The notes under the pieces were generated by a model. That model ran no database searches and was not told the origin of the DNA. It worked only from the letters and a program-made list of their open reading frames with translations. Source: Streptomyces sp. NBC_00236 (GTDB lineage: Bacteria; Actinomycetota; Actinomycetes; Streptomycetales; Streptomycetaceae). Taken from it: 64,000 nucleotides of DNA. Each line of letters starts with the position of its first letter. The first letter of the stretch is position 1. This document shows positions 1-10,000 of the stretch, in pieces. Location of the stretch: assembly GCF_036195045.1 (NCBI RefSeq), contig NZ_CP108100.1, positions 3,410,001 through 3,474,000 on the forward strand, given 5' to 3'. The position numbers and the translations under genes are program-made.

Positions 1-1
1 C

Positions 2-721
2 CGCACCCTGGTGCACGAGCACCGGGTCGGATTCGTGCTGTGGTCCTGGCAGTTGGAGTACGTCCACCCGCTGCGGTTCCTCGACGCCGACGAGGCACGC
101 GTCGAGGTGACCGCGCGCGTCCGCGGCCCGCGCGCCTCGCAGCTGGAGGTGGAGATGACCCTCGAAGGCCCGGCCGGTGTCGCGGTGCGCACCCGGGCCG
201 CCTCCGTGCCGCTGCGGCTCAGCGGCGACGAGGCGCTCTCCGGCGCACCCGGGCCGCTGCCGGGCGCGCTCGCCGGTGCCTTCCACGAGGACGAGACCGA
301 GCTCACCCCGCACCGTTCGCGGATCCGCGCCATGCGCGCCGGGTTCGCCCGGGACGGCGAGCAGCTCGCCTCGGGAAGCGCGCGCTTCCGGGTGCACCGG
401 CACCACTGCGAAGTCGCCGACCAGTGGTACTGGGCCGAGACGCTCGGGTTCGCCGCCGGCGCCCGCGAGGAGCTCGTGATGCGGCACGGCAGGACGCTTC
501 CCGGGCTGCGCCGCGCACTGGCCGCGCCGCTCCGCCGGGTGGACGTGACCTGGCTGCGCGCCGGCCAGTTCCGGGATCTGTTCGAGGTCCGCACGAGCGC
601 CCATCAGGTCGGGGACGAGCTCGCGTTCGTCCATGAGCTGTGGCTCGCGGGGAACGAGGGCGAGGGCGGGCACGTGAACGAGGACGGCGGGCCGTACGCC
701 GTCGTGGTGGAGCGCATATGA
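2..721 (+). CDS. Double-hotdog thioesterase-like protein, 5' end outside window
   Basis: The reading frame is open from the first bases, so the gene starts before the window; 239 residues are visible. The sequence looks like two consecutive hotdog-type halves: one around visible residues 10-85 and a second around 135-225 with the pattern of acyl-thioester hydrolases. This would fit hydrolysis or transfer of an acyl-ACP or acyl-CoA intermediate. The stop overlaps the ATG of the next gene (ATGA), so the two are translationally coupled. The family call rests on overall pattern only; no catalytic residue was pinned down. It shows that the biosynthetic cluster continues to the left. Confidence 0.5.
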   Translation, partial: RTLVHEHRVGFVLWSWQLEYVHPLRFLDADEARVEVTARVRGPRASQLEVEMTLEGPAGVAVRTRAASVPLRLSGDEALSGAPGPLPGALAGAFHEDETELTPHRSRIRAMRAGFARDGEQLASGSARFRVHRHHCEVADQWYWAETLGFAAGAREELVMRHGRTLPGLRRALAAPLRRVDVTWLRAGQFRDLFEVRTSAHQVGDELAFVHELWLAGNEGEGGHVNEDGGPYAVVVERI

Positions 722-2445
722 CCTCCCCGGCCGGACCCACGGGCACACCGTCCACGTTCGACGCCGCGGCACGCCTGGAGCAGGCGCTCGGCTGCCCCTT
801 CGACCCGGACAGCGGTATATCGCTCGCCGGAGGTGTCCGGGCCGACGAGCTGGAGGCGGAGCCCACCGCCGCCTACGAGGCCGCCTGGTCGGCCGGCCTG
901 CACGAACATCTGGTCCCCGTGTCCGAGGGCGGCCGGCTCGGCTCGTTCGAGTCGCTGACGGGCGTGGTGCGCGCGACCTCGCGGCGCGACCTGGCGGTCT
1001 CCGTCGGTCTCGGGTCGACGCTCCTCGCCGCGACCCCGGTATGGGCCTGGGGCGACGACACCCAGCGGAGCAGGGTCGCCGAGCTCGTCCTCGGCCGTGC
1101 CTGGGGCACCGCCGGCATCAGCGAGGAGGCGGCGGGCAGCGACCTGCTCGCCACCGGCACCCGCGCCGTCCCGGCCCCCGGCGGGTATGTGCTCGACGGA
1201 GAGAAGTGGCTGGTCGGCAACGGCCGCCGCTCCTCGTTCGCCACCGTCCTCGCCGCATCCGATCCCTCGTACGGACTGTTCCTGCTCGACTTCGACGCCC
1301 TCGACGGCAGCACCGTGAAGCGGCTCGACAAGGTACGCACCCACGGGCTGCGCGGCCATGATCTCAGCGGCTTCGCCCTCAGCGGCTGCCCGGTCGGCGC
1401 CGAGGCCGTGCTCGGCCGGCCCGGCCGCGGCATCGAGATGGTCTCCGGCATGCTGCAGTTCACCCGGACCCTGGTCGGCGCGAGCAGCCTCGGCGCGGCC
1501 GACACCGCATTGCGGATCGCGCTGCGCCACGCCCGTGGGCGGATGCTCTACGGCCGGCCGGCCCTCGCCATGGCCCCGGTCCGCTCCCTGCTCGCCCGCG
1601 GCTTCGCCGATCTGCTGGTCGCGGAGTGCACCGAGCTGTCCGCCGCGCGCGGGCTCGACGTGGCGCGGCAGCGCATGGCGCTCTGGTCCGCGGTGGCCAA
1701 GTACGTGGTGCCGCAGCTGTCCGTGGACACCGTGACCGCCTGCGCGGAGGTGCTCAGCGCACGCGCCCACCTGCGCCGGGGAGTCGCGGACGGCGCGTTC
1801 CAGAAGCTGCTGCGCGATGTCGCGGTCACCCCGGTCTTCGAGGGCACCGAACTGGTCCAGCTGGACACGGTCCGGGCCCAGCTGAGCGGTGCGGCCCGAC
1901 GCCGCCGGGCGCCGGCGACGCTGCCGCTCCCGCTGCTCTTCGGGTTCGGCGAGCCGGTGGTGTCGCCCGCACCGCGGGACCTGCGCCCCTCGCTCACCTT
2001 CGGCGGCGCCGACGAGGTCGTCGACCTCCTGGACGACGCGGTCGAGGAACTGGCCGACGACCCCGGGTTCGCCGCCCTGGCCCGCACGCTCCTGCGGGTC
2101 CGGGACGAGACCCGGACGGCGTTCGCCGGTCTCGGCACCCTGCGGACGGCCGAGGCCTACGAGGCCGCCCGGCGGCACTGCCTGGTCCACGCGGCGGCCT
2201 GCTGCATCCACACCTGGCTCCAGCGCCGTGCCGCGCTCGGCGGCCTGGCCACCGAGCGGGCCTGGCTCTCGCTCGCGCTGCGCCGGGTCGTGGCACGGCT
2301 CGGCCTGCCCGTCCCGCCCGACCCGGAGGCCGAGGACCTGCTCGTGCGCCGGCTCGAAGAACTCGACGACACGGACCGGGCGTTCTCCCTCGTACCGATG
2401 CGGCTCGCACCGCAGCACCGTGATCCCTCGCCCGCACGAAGCTAA
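718..2445 (+). CDS. Acyl-CoA/acyl-ACP dehydrogenase-like flavoprotein
   Basis: 575 residues starting at the ATG that overlaps the upstream stop. The middle region has the acyl-CoA dehydrogenase beta-domain pattern (GISEEAAGSDLLATG, then an EKW motif). The C-terminal helical part ends in VFEGTELVQ, where the Glu sits at the position of the catalytic base of medium-chain type enzymes. About 150 extra residues follow, rich in helices and conserved-looking Arg/Leu. It probably desaturates an acyl chain or aminoacyl group on a carrier protein, because a free-standing ACP gene and a second dehydrogenase follow directly. A 160-bp gap holding a dispersed repeat separates it from the ACP gene. Confidence 0.8.
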   Translation: MTSPAGPTGTPSTFDAAARLEQALGCPFDPDSGISLAGGVRADELEAEPTAAYEAAWSAGLHEHLVPVSEGGRLGSFESLTGVVRATSRRDLAVSVGLGSTLLAATPVWAWGDDTQRSRVAELVLGRAWGTAGISEEAAGSDLLATGTRAVPAPGGYVLDGEKWLVGNGRRSSFATVLAASDPSYGLFLLDFDALDGSTVKRLDKVRTHGLRGHDLSGFALSGCPVGAEAVLGRPGRGIEMVSGMLQFTRTLVGASSLGAADTALRIALRHARGRMLYGRPALAMAPVRSLLARGFADLLVAECTELSAARGLDVARQRMALWSAVAKYVVPQLSVDTVTACAEVLSARAHLRRGVADGAFQKLLRDVAVTPVFEGTELVQLDTVRAQLSGAARRRRAPATLPLPLLFGFGEPVVSPAPRDLRPSLTFGGADEVVDLLDDAVEELADDPGFAALARTLLRVRDETRTAFAGLGTLRTAEAYEAARRHCLVHAAACCIHTWLQRRAALGGLATERAWLSLALRRVVARLGLPVPPDPEAEDLLVRRLEELDDTDRAFSLVPMRLAPQHRDPSPARS

Positions 2446-2487
2446 GGGCTTCGCTCGGCCCGGGAGGGACCCGGGAGGGGCCCCCTC

Positions 2488-2564
2488 CCGCGCTGTCGTC
2501 GGTCGCCGATGCTCCGCAGTGACTCCCCTCGCCTTGCAGCCGCACGCGCCCACCCCCGCTCCCT
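2488..2564 (-). repeat. Dispersed intergenic repeat, copy A
   Basis: Read on the minus strand this segment is nearly identical to 24080-24158 on the plus strand. The shared core includes GTGCGGCTGCAAGGCG, then TGCGGAGCAT, then GCGACCGACG. It lies in a gap between two same-strand cluster genes and is followed by a GC-rich inverted repeat. It is a non-coding repeat of unknown role. Confidence 0.75.
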
Positions 2565-2604
2565 GACCCGGCCCGACCCAGCCGAAAGACCCTAGGAGTA
2601 CGCC

Positions 2605-2886
2605 ATCACCACCGCGCGCACCAACCCCGCGGACCCCGCCACCGAGCCCCTCGGCACCTGGCTGTCGTCGCTGATCGCCGACCTGCTGGGCCTCGACGAA
2701 CCGTTCCCGGCGGGCATGCCGCTGGGCGAGCTGGGCATCGACTCCCTCACCGCGGCCCAGCTCTCCGTGGAGGCCGAGGAACGCACCGGTGTCCATGTGC
2801 CGCTGACCCGCTTCCTCGGCGACGAGACCCTCGACGACATCGTCCGGGCCATGGCGGACGCCCCGGCGGCCGGGGCGTCCGCGTGA
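2605..2886 (+). CDS. Free-standing acyl carrier protein with an apparent ATC start
   Basis: 93 residues. The phosphopantetheine motif GELGIDSLTAAQLS places the attachment serine near residue 47, with the usual helices before and after it. The frame opens only after a TAG at 2593, and no ATG, GTG or TTG precedes the first helix; the next ATG (2713) would delete helix 1. An AGGAG at 2594-2598 is spaced 6 nt from ATC at 2605, which I take as the start codon, or as a base error for ATG. The stop overlaps the GTG of the following dehydrogenase-methyltransferase fusion, so this ACP likely presents its substrate. Confidence 0.75.
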   Translation: MTTARTNPADPATEPLGTWLSSLIADLLGLDEPFPAGMPLGELGIDSLTAAQLSVEAEERTGVHVPLTRFLGDETLDDIVRAMADAPAAGASA

Positions 2887-5273
2887 CGGCCCGGGCCCGC
2901 GCCGCCGATGTCATGAACCGGGGCGGTGCGGACCGCCACGGGCCGCACCGCACGCTCGACGCGGAGGTGGAGGAGGTCCGGTCCGAGGCCCGGCGCCGGT
3001 TCGCCGGCTTCGTGTCGGACGTCGCCAACCCCGGCTCGCACTTCCGCAACCACGCCCGCCGGCCGCTCGACACCCGCGTGTTCGAGCAGGCGGGCGAGCT
3101 CGGTCTGATGCGGTTCTCCCTGCCGGCCGAGGCCGGGGGCGACGGGCGGGACAAGCTCGCCTGGGGTGTGGTGGTCGAGGAGATCGCCCGTCTCTCGCGC
3201 GATCCGGGATTCGCCGTGCTGCTCGACATCACCGTCGAGATCACCGAGCTGATCCTGTCCAGCGGAACGCCGGAACTGATCGAGCGCTACGTGCCCGACC
3301 TGGCGGCCGGCCGGCGCTTCGGCGTGCAGGGCGCCTACGAGAACCGGGACCCGTACGACTACACGTCCACGGCACGCCTCGAAGGTGGCACCTGGGTGCT
3401 CAACGGCGCCAAGCGGTTCCTCGCCGGGGCCGCGTTCGCCGACCTGTTCATCCTGTTCCTGCGCGACGAGGCGTCCAACGACATGCTCGCCTTCGTGGTC
3501 GAGAAGGACGATCCGGGTGTCACCCCGGTGCCGCTCGACACCATGGGCCTGCACACGATGGGCCTGGGCCAGGTGCTCCTGCACGACGTGCGTCTGCCGC
3601 CGTGGCGGCTCGTGTGGCGGGCCGACGCGCTCAGCGAACTCAACACGTACGCGCGCATCCGCCGCACGATGAGCGCGTGCGGGGTGCTCGGCGCCCTGGA
3701 CGCGGTGGTGGAGAACTGCGTGGAGTCACTGGCCGCGCGCAGACGCGGCGGGCGCCCGGTCCTCGACTACACCAATGTGGAGCGCTCGGTCGGCGAGATG
3801 CACGTGCTGCTGCAGAGCGCCCGGGCGAGCGTCTACCGGGCGCTCGACGGCACCCGTTCCGCCGACCGCGACCCGCACTTCGACGAACTCGCCACCGTCG
3901 CCAAGCACCGGACCGCCGAAAGCGCCCTGCGTGTGGGCCAGTTGGTGATGGGGCTACAGGGCGGCGAGGCGTACATGGCCACGTTCCCCTGGGAACGCTT
4001 CATGCGTGACGTCCTGGGTCTGGTCTCCGGTCAGGGCTCCCAGGAGACACTCCTCATCCAGCTGGGCCAGCGTTCGATCGTCGGCCTGGAGGGAAAGCGG
4101 GTGCGTCAGGAGGCCGCCGAGCGCGTCGTCGCCCGGCTGGCGGACTCCTGGTGGGCGCTGCACGCGGCGGTCGCGGACGAGCGTCCCGGCGAACCGGCGG
4201 GCCCCGTGCGCGAGGTGCTGTCGGCGGCCGGCCTCGCATCCATCGGTCCGGGTCCCCGTGCCGAGGCGGACGCGCTGCTCGGCCGCGCCCACACGTTGTG
4301 GGCCGCGGTGTGTTCCGGGGCGGCGCCCGACGCGTTGCCGAAGGGGCCGGCGGATCTCCTCGACGGGCCGCTCGCACCGGTGGCCGCGCAGGCATGGGCG
4401 CTGCTGGCGTGTGCCGTCGCGGAACGGACCGGGCTGCTGGCCCGGCTGCTGGGGCCGTGCACGGCGAAGGAGGCCGCCGGCACACTGCCCGTGGACCTTG
4501 CCGAGGGGCTGCTGAGGGTTCTCGCGGAGGCCGCACTGGTACGGCGGGACGGCGAGGGCCGCTACGTGGCCACCGAGGGCCTGGAACGCGTGCTCATCGG
4601 TGGCCCGCGTGCCTCCGCGTTCGCCGCACGGCTGCGGCGCGCGGTGACCGGGGGCGCCCGGCTGCGGTCCGGGGCCGCGGCAGCCCCGGAGGGCGAGCCT
4701 GCTCCCGGATGCGGCGGCGAGGCGCCGGCGCTCGCGGAGGCGCTGGTCGACTCCCTGCTGGGCCGGCTGGAAGGACTGCCCGCGATGCTGGATCTGCCCG
4801 GCGCGCGGGTCGGCTGTGCGGCCGGTGACGGAGGGCGGTCCGCGGTCGCGCTGTCGCGCCAGATGCCCGGACTGCCGGTACTCGCGCTGGAGCCCCGCCA
4901 GTTGCCCGTGCCCACGGCCGACGGGCCGGTACGGGTGCGGGTCGCTGATCCGGCCGGCTTCGAGGAGGACGACCGGCTCGCGCTCGTCTGGTTGCCCGTC
5001 GGCGCAGTGCCGGGCGACGGGCTGCGCCGGTCCGTTGCCGCCGGCGCCGCCGCGCTGATGCCCGGCGGGTGGATCGTCCTGCCGTGCCCGCTCCTCCCGA
5101 AGCGCGCGCTCGGGGTCGCGGCGGCACGCCTCTGCCTGGCCGTCACGGGCGGGACGGCACCCGCGGACGGTGAGGTCGAGGGCCTGCTCCGGGCCGCGGG
5201 CCTGGGCCATGTCCGCACGGCGTGGGAGGACCACTCCCTCGGCATCCGGCTGATCGCGGCCCGCCGCCCGTGA
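2883..5273 (+). CDS. Acyl-CoA dehydrogenase fused to a methyltransferase-like region
   Basis: 796 residues, GTG start overlapping the ACP stop. Residues about 20-420 follow the acyl-CoA dehydrogenase fold (helical N-terminus, FAD-binding middle with WVLNGAKRFLAG, helical C-terminus). The usual YEGT-type base motif is replaced by SGQGSQETLL, so the base position seems to be Gln. Residues about 540-590 look like the winged helix of small-molecule methyltransferases (LLRVLAEAALVRRDGEGRYV). Residues about 640-790 resemble a Rossmann methyltransferase domain with a weakened SAM loop (VGCAAGDGG). It may be a carrier-protein-dependent tailoring enzyme. The fusion is the unusual point; activity of either half is inferred. 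Confidence 0.65.
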   Translation: MTARARAADVMNRGGADRHGPHRTLDAEVEEVRSEARRRFAGFVSDVANPGSHFRNHARRPLDTRVFEQAGELGLMRFSLPAEAGGDGRDKLAWGVVVEEIARLSRDPGFAVLLDITVEITELILSSGTPELIERYVPDLAAGRRFGVQGAYENRDPYDYTSTARLEGGTWVLNGAKRFLAGAAFADLFILFLRDEASNDMLAFVVEKDDPGVTPVPLDTMGLHTMGLGQVLLHDVRLPPWRLVWRADALSELNTYARIRRTMSACGVLGALDAVVENCVESLAARRRGGRPVLDYTNVERSVGEMHVLLQSARASVYRALDGTRSADRDPHFDELATVAKHRTAESALRVGQLVMGLQGGEAYMATFPWERFMRDVLGLVSGQGSQETLLIQLGQRSIVGLEGKRVRQEAAERVVARLADSWWALHAAVADERPGEPAGPVREVLSAAGLASIGPGPRAEADALLGRAHTLWAAVCSGAAPDALPKGPADLLDGPLAPVAAQAWALLACAVAERTGLLARLLGPCTAKEAAGTLPVDLAEGLLRVLAEAALVRRDGEGRYVATEGLERVLIGGPRASAFAARLRRAVTGGARLRSGAAAAPEGEPAPGCGGEAPALAEALVDSLLGRLEGLPAMLDLPGARVGCAAGDGGRSAVALSRQMPGLPVLALEPRQLPVPTADGPVRVRVADPAGFEEDDRLALVWLPVGAVPGDGLRRSVAAGAAALMPGGWIVLPCPLLPKRALGVAAARLCLAVTGGTAPADGEVEGLLRAAGLGHVRTAWEDHSLGIRLIAARRP

Positions 5274-5290
5274 CGAGGCCGAGGCAGTCC

Positions 5291-5324
5291 GCTGCGGCCC
5301 GGACCGGGTGGTCCGGGCCGCAGC
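5291..5324. terminator. Bidirectional terminator hairpin
   Basis: A perfect 15-bp inverted repeat with a 4-nt loop (arms GCTGCGGCCCGGACC and its complement). It lies between convergent units: the dehydrogenase fusion on the left and the NRPS operon end on the right. There is no T-tract, as is common in high-GC actinobacteria. Confidence 0.8.
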
Positions 5325-5345
5325 GGGTGCTTCTCACGCCTGGGG

Positions 5346-5385
5346 CCTTCCGTTTGGATCAGGCCGGGCCTATCCAGACGGAAGG
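5346..5385. repeat. GGATCAGGCC hairpin element, copy 1
   Basis: An imperfect 19-20-bp inverted repeat containing CGTTTGGATCAGGCCGG. It directly follows the terminator hairpin and ends next to the stop of the SnoaL-like gene. The same 17-bp core recurs at 19941 and, inverted, at 24186, in each case in a gap between transcription units or genes of this cluster. It may act as a second terminator. Confidence 0.65.
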
Positions 5386-5387
5386 TC

Positions 5388-5816
5388 CTAGCCGAAGAGG
5401 GTCCGGCCGAAGTACTCGGTGTCGAAGTACTCCCGCATGCTCCGGATCTTTCCGTCCCGGACGGTGAACTGCGCACTGATGTCCAGGACGTACGGGGCAC
5501 CGTCGCGGGTCGTGGCCCGGGTGACGCACTCGACCGAGACCTCGTCGCCCTCCGCGATCACGTGGAGGATGTCGACCGCGTACTCGGCCGTCGGGTCGAA
5601 GCGCTCTCCCATGGGGATCAGGAACCTCTCGGCGATCTCGCCCAGCCCGGTCCAGGTCCCCGCCACCGGATGGCTGCCGGGTATGCGGTAGACGGCGTCG
5701 GCGGCGACGACGCCGGTGATCACCGCCGCGTCACGCTCGCGCAGGCCCTGGAGGTAGCGGTGCACCACGCTCTTGGCGTCGAGGTCTTCCTGGGTTCGTT
5801 CGGCGGCCTGGGTCAT
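5388..5816 (-). CDS. SnoaL-like (NTF2-fold) protein
   Basis: 142 residues from ATG 5816, preceded by GAGGAGA at good spacing. The pattern HRYLQGLRERDAAVITGVVA, then a central AEYAVDILHVIAEGDEVSVE and a C-terminal FTVRDGKIRSMREYFDTEYF is typical of the SnoaL/limonene-epoxide-hydrolase-like NTF2 superfamily. Members act as cyclases, isomerases or small hydroxylating partners in secondary metabolism. It is the last gene of the operon that starts with the exporter, right after a flavin monooxygenase, and it may work on that enzyme's product. The exact reaction cannot be read from the sequence. Confidence 0.8.
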   Translation of the reverse strand: MTQAAERTQEDLDAKSVVHRYLQGLRERDAAVITGVVAADAVYRIPGSHPVAGTWTGLGEIAERFLIPMGERFDPTAEYAVDILHVIAEGDEVSVECVTRATTRDGAPYVLDISAQFTVRDGKIRSMREYFDTEYFGRTLFG

Positions 5817-5868
5817 CGGTTCTCCTCGGGTTGTCGCTGATCTGTCGTACGGGGGGGCGGGAGCTTCG

Positions 5869-7053
5869 TCAGTTCGCCGGGGTGTCATCCAGCAACTGCG
5901 GCGTCAGGGCCCGCTGGAAGGGCTTGAACAGCACGGACTGGGGTGCGTGACGCAGGTACAGGTCGCGCACGACGCGCAGGGCGGGGTTCTCCAGCTGCTC
6001 GAAGCCGCCGAACTTGCGGGAGACCTCGACCATTTCCCGGGTGCGCTCGCGCCGCAGGTTCTCGTACCTGCGCAGCGAGGCGACGGTGTCCGTGCCCGCC
6101 GCCAGGCACTGGGCGAGCACCACGGCGTCCTCGATGGCCGTGCTGCCGCCCTGGCCCAGGCTGGGGAGCATCGGGTGCGCGGCATCGCCCAGGAGGGTCA
6201 CCGGGCCCTCGCCCCAGTTCTCGAGGAACGGGCGGTCCTGTGCCGGTACGGCGACGATGTCCTCGGCCGGGGTGGTCGAGATGGCCTCGCACACCTCGTC
6301 CGCCCATCCGGCGTAGGCGCGCACGATGGGGTCCTTGTCCCCGTCCCAGCGGCCGGCCGCCTCGGCCGACATGTTCAGGGTGCCCCACCAGTAGGCACGC
6401 CCCTGGCCCACGTCATGGATGCCGAAGCGCTTCCCGAGGCCCCAGTAGTGGGCGTTGAACCCCTTGGTGATCTTCGGGTGGGCGAAGGGGGTGACGGAGA
6501 GCCAGCAGAGGAATCCGCCGTACCGCGGGCCGCTGTCATCGCCCGTACGGCGGCGGCGGACCGCGGAGTTGATGCCGTCGGCGCCGATCAGGAGGTCGCC
6601 GGTGGCTTCCCTGCCGTCCTCGAAGCGGACCCGTACGCCGTCCCCGGTGATCTCGTACCCGGTGGCGGCCGCGCCCACCGAGACGGGCATCCCGCCGAGG
6701 GCGTCGAGCAGGGCGGCCTGCAGGTCGCCCCGGTACATCGCGACGCTGGGGGCACCGAGCCGGTCACCGGCGGTCTCGACCGGCAGGGACCGCAGGGTCC
6801 GGCCCTTGTCGGTCATGATCCCGGTGTGCAGGATCGTCTGTCCGCGCTTCTCCAGACCGAGGTCGATCCCGAGGGCGCGCAGGGCCGCCACGGCGTTGCT
6901 CATCACGGAGATGCCGAATCCCGCGGGCCGCAGATCGGGCGCGCGCTCGTACACCTCCACGTCGACGCCGACCCGGCGCAGGGCCACGGCGGTCGCGAGC
7001 CCTCCGATCCCGGCTCCGATCACGATGGCCCGGGGGCTGGTTCGCTGTGCCAC
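5869..7053 (-). CDS. FAD-dependent aromatic/alkene monooxygenase
   Basis: 394 residues with a GTG start one base after the NRPS stop (TGACGTG), preceded by GAAGGGA inside the NRPS end, so the two are coupled. Residues about 8-35 carry the FAD-binding GAGIGGLATAVALRRVG. A second flavin motif, GDAAHPMLPSLGQGGSTAIED, lies around residue 280. This is the single-component group A flavoprotein monooxygenase family (PHBH-like), which uses NAD(P)H and O2 to hydroxylate or epoxidise. Given its position it probably tailors the peptide or one of its aromatic building blocks. Confidence 0.9.
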   Translation of the reverse strand: MAQRTSPRAIVIGAGIGGLATAVALRRVGVDVEVYERAPDLRPAGFGISVMSNAVAALRALGIDLGLEKRGQTILHTGIMTDKGRTLRSLPVETAGDRLGAPSVAMYRGDLQAALLDALGGMPVSVGAAATGYEITGDGVRVRFEDGREATGDLLIGADGINSAVRRRRTGDDSGPRYGGFLCWLSVTPFAHPKITKGFNAHYWGLGKRFGIHDVGQGRAYWWGTLNMSAEAAGRWDGDKDPIVRAYAGWADEVCEAISTTPAEDIVAVPAQDRPFLENWGEGPVTLLGDAAHPMLPSLGQGGSTAIEDAVVLAQCLAAGTDTVASLRRYENLRRERTREMVEVSRKFGGFEQLENPALRVVRDLYLRHAPQSVLFKPFQRALTPQLLDDTPAN

Positions 7054-7054
7054 G

Positions 7055-10000
7055 TCAGTGTCCCTTCTCTGCGGTGCGGGGAGCGGGCGGGCCTGCGGGG
7101 TGCGGATCGCCGTCACCCTCGGTTCGCGCCAGCTCGCCGACTATGCGGGCGACTTCGGCCACGTACGGCTCCTCCATGAGGGAGAGGTGGTCGCCCGGCA
7201 CCTGAATGACCTCGACCCGGCCGGTGGTCATGGTGTGCCACCCGTTGGCAGGGTCCTTGTGCTGTGTGCTGCCCGCGCCGTGCATCGCGTGCAGGACCTG
7301 CGGCAGCGGCTCCACGGCCCGGATCAGGGTGACGTCGTCCGCCACCGGTCCGGGCCGGTAGTGCTGTGTCGCGCGCCAGTTGGCCTCGTACACCCCGAAG
7401 AGGCGCCCGACGAGCGAGCCCCCGCCGTCGGCGGGCAGGACGCCCTCGTCGGCGGCGACTTGGGCGATGAAGTCGAACTTCTCCTCAAGGGTGGTGAGTT
7501 CGGCGGGAATGGCCTCCAGGGGCGAGTCGCCGCCACGGCCCAGCAGTAGCAGTTCCCAGAAGAACCAGCCGAGCAGCGCCTCGTCGGTGAACGCCCTGTG
7601 CTGATCCGCCGGTCCGAGGGCAACCGTGTCCAGGAGGATCACCCGGCTGACCTCCTGTCCGGCGGCCCGCAGCTGTCGCGCCATCTCGAAGGCCACGAAG
7701 CCGCCGAAGGACCAGCCGCCGATGACGTAGGGGCCCTCGGGCCTGACCCGGCGCATGGCGGCGACATAGTGCGCGGCGATCGCCCGCATCGTGCGCAGGG
7801 GCTCGGTGCCCAGGTCGCCGCCGGACGCCTGGAAGGCGTACAGCGGCTGGTCGTCGGGAAGATGGCGGGCGAAGGGTACGTAGCAGAGCACGTTGCCGCC
7901 CATGGGGTGCACCAGGAAGACCGGCGGTCTGTTGCCGGCGCGGCGGATCGGCACCAGCGGGTCGAAAGCGAGCGTGGCTCCGCCCTTCCGCAGCAGCCCG
8001 GCCACGGCCGCCACCGTCGGTGCCGTGATGAAGGCGGATATCGGGATCGGGACCCCGTACCGCTGCTCGATCAGCACGACGAGCCGCATCGTGGTGAGGG
8101 AGGTGGCGCCCAGCGTGAAGATGTCGTCATGGATACCGATCCGTTCGAGGCCGAGGAGTTCACCGAGCATCTCCGCCAGGGTTCTTTCGTACGCGTCCCG
8201 GGGCTCGTCGCCGTCCCCGGTGGTCGCCCGGGTCAGTGGCCGGGCCCGCAGTGCCTTGTCGTCACGCTTGCCGCTCGGGGTCAGTGGCAGCGCGTCGAGC
8301 CACTCGAAGTGCTGCGGGACCATGAACTCGGGCAGAACCGCGCGCAGTTCGGTGCGCAGGACGTCCAGGTCGGTCCGCTCGGCGTCGCCGGAGAGGAAGG
8401 CCACCAGTGCGGTGCGCCCGTCCGTCCCGCTCCGGGCGACCACCGCGGCCTGCTGGACGTCGATGCCCGGATGGCGTGCCGCGAGGCCGATCAGAGCGAC
8501 CTCCGCCTCGGCGGGCTCGACCCGGTAGCCGCGGATCTTCACCTGGGTGTCGGCCCGGCCCGCGTAGGCGAGGACGCCGCCGGGCAGGACGCGGCCCAGG
8601 TCACCGGTCCGGTAGGCGGTGATCCCGCCGTCGGGACCGTCCAGGCGCACGAACCGTTCGGCGGTCTGTGCCGCGGCCCCGAGATAGCCGTCGGCGAGCG
8701 CCGGTCCGGACAGGTACAGCTCGCCCTTCACGCCCGTCGGGACGGGGCGGCCCAGCGGGTCGAGGACCCGGACCTCCGCGCCGGGGACGGGGGTGCCGAT
8801 CGGGACGATCGACGGGAAGCCGGCCGGGTCCCCGGTCATGGTGTGGCGGGTCACCACGTGCGACTCGGTGGGGCCGTACTGGTTCTCCAGGATCGCTCCC
8901 GGCAGCGCGGCCACGAGGGCCCGGATCTCGTCCGTGACCCTCAGCTGCTCGCCGGAGGAGACGATCACGCGCAGAGCTCGCGGGACGATGCCGAGGGCGC
9001 CGGACGCCTCGGCCAGCTGCTGCAGCGCCACGTACGGCAGGAAGATCCTTTCGACGCCGGCCTCGTCGAGCAGGCGCAGCAACGCCGGCATGTCGCGCCG
9101 TTCCTCCTCCGTGACCAGGCGCAGCGTGCCGCCCGCGCAGAGCGTGGAGTAGATCTCCTGGAAGGAGACGTCGAAGCTGAGCGGCGCGTACTGCACGGTG
9201 GTCCGGCCGGCGGACGCGCTCTCTGCCCGGATCTGCCAGCCGGTCAGGGCGGCCAGGGAGCGGTGGGGCATCACCACACCCTTGGGCCGGCCCGTGGAGC
9301 CCGAGGTGAACAGGATGTACGCGGTGCTGTCGGGGCCGATGGCGTCCGGCAGCGCGCTCGGCCGCCCGCCCGCCGCGGCTGCCGGCTCCGGGCCGAAGAG
9401 CGACTCCGCGGCCAGCAGCAGGTGCGGGTCCGGCAGGAGTGCGGCGTCCGCCGTGCGCGCGATGATCCGGAACGGCTCGGCCTGCTCCACCATCGCGGCG
9501 ATCCGCGCCTCGGGGTAGGCGGTGTCCAGCGGCACGCAGGCGGCGCCGGCCCTGGCGGTGCCGAGGATGGCGGCGACGGTCTCCGGTGAACGGTCCATCG
9601 CGATGCCGATCCGGGCGCCGGGGCGGGCGCCGAGAGCGGTCAGCCGGCGGGCCACCCGCTCGGTGGACGCCCGCAGTTCGCGGTAGGTCCAGGTGCGCTC
9701 GCCCGTGGTGACGGCGGGTGCGTCGGGGGTCAGGTCGGCCTGCTGGTCGAAGAGCCGTACGACGTCGTCGGTGAACGCGTCGGCGGTGGGGGTGGCGCTC
9801 TGCCGCGTGCCGGCGGGGAAGGCGGAGCCGGGCGGCTCCCCCGGTCCGGTGACGAGACGGCGCAGCACCTCGGTGTAGGTCTCCCCGAACAGTTCTGCCT
9901 GGGCCGGGGTGATGGTGCGGCCGTCACCGTCGATGCGCAGTCCGATCGTGCCGTCCTGCGGGTGCAGGAAGGCGTTGACCAGGAGCTGGAAGTCGGTCTC

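Noticed and set aside
604..2796. Long minus-strand open frame (730 codons) over the first dehydrogenase
   Set aside because: Antisense to a clear dehydrogenase gene; its sequence is low-complexity Gly/Arg/Ala, typical of GC-rich shadow frames.
7055..9800. Assigning the second A domain to proline
   Set aside because: Only the first three code residues match proline-type domains; the rest differ, so no substrate is claimed.
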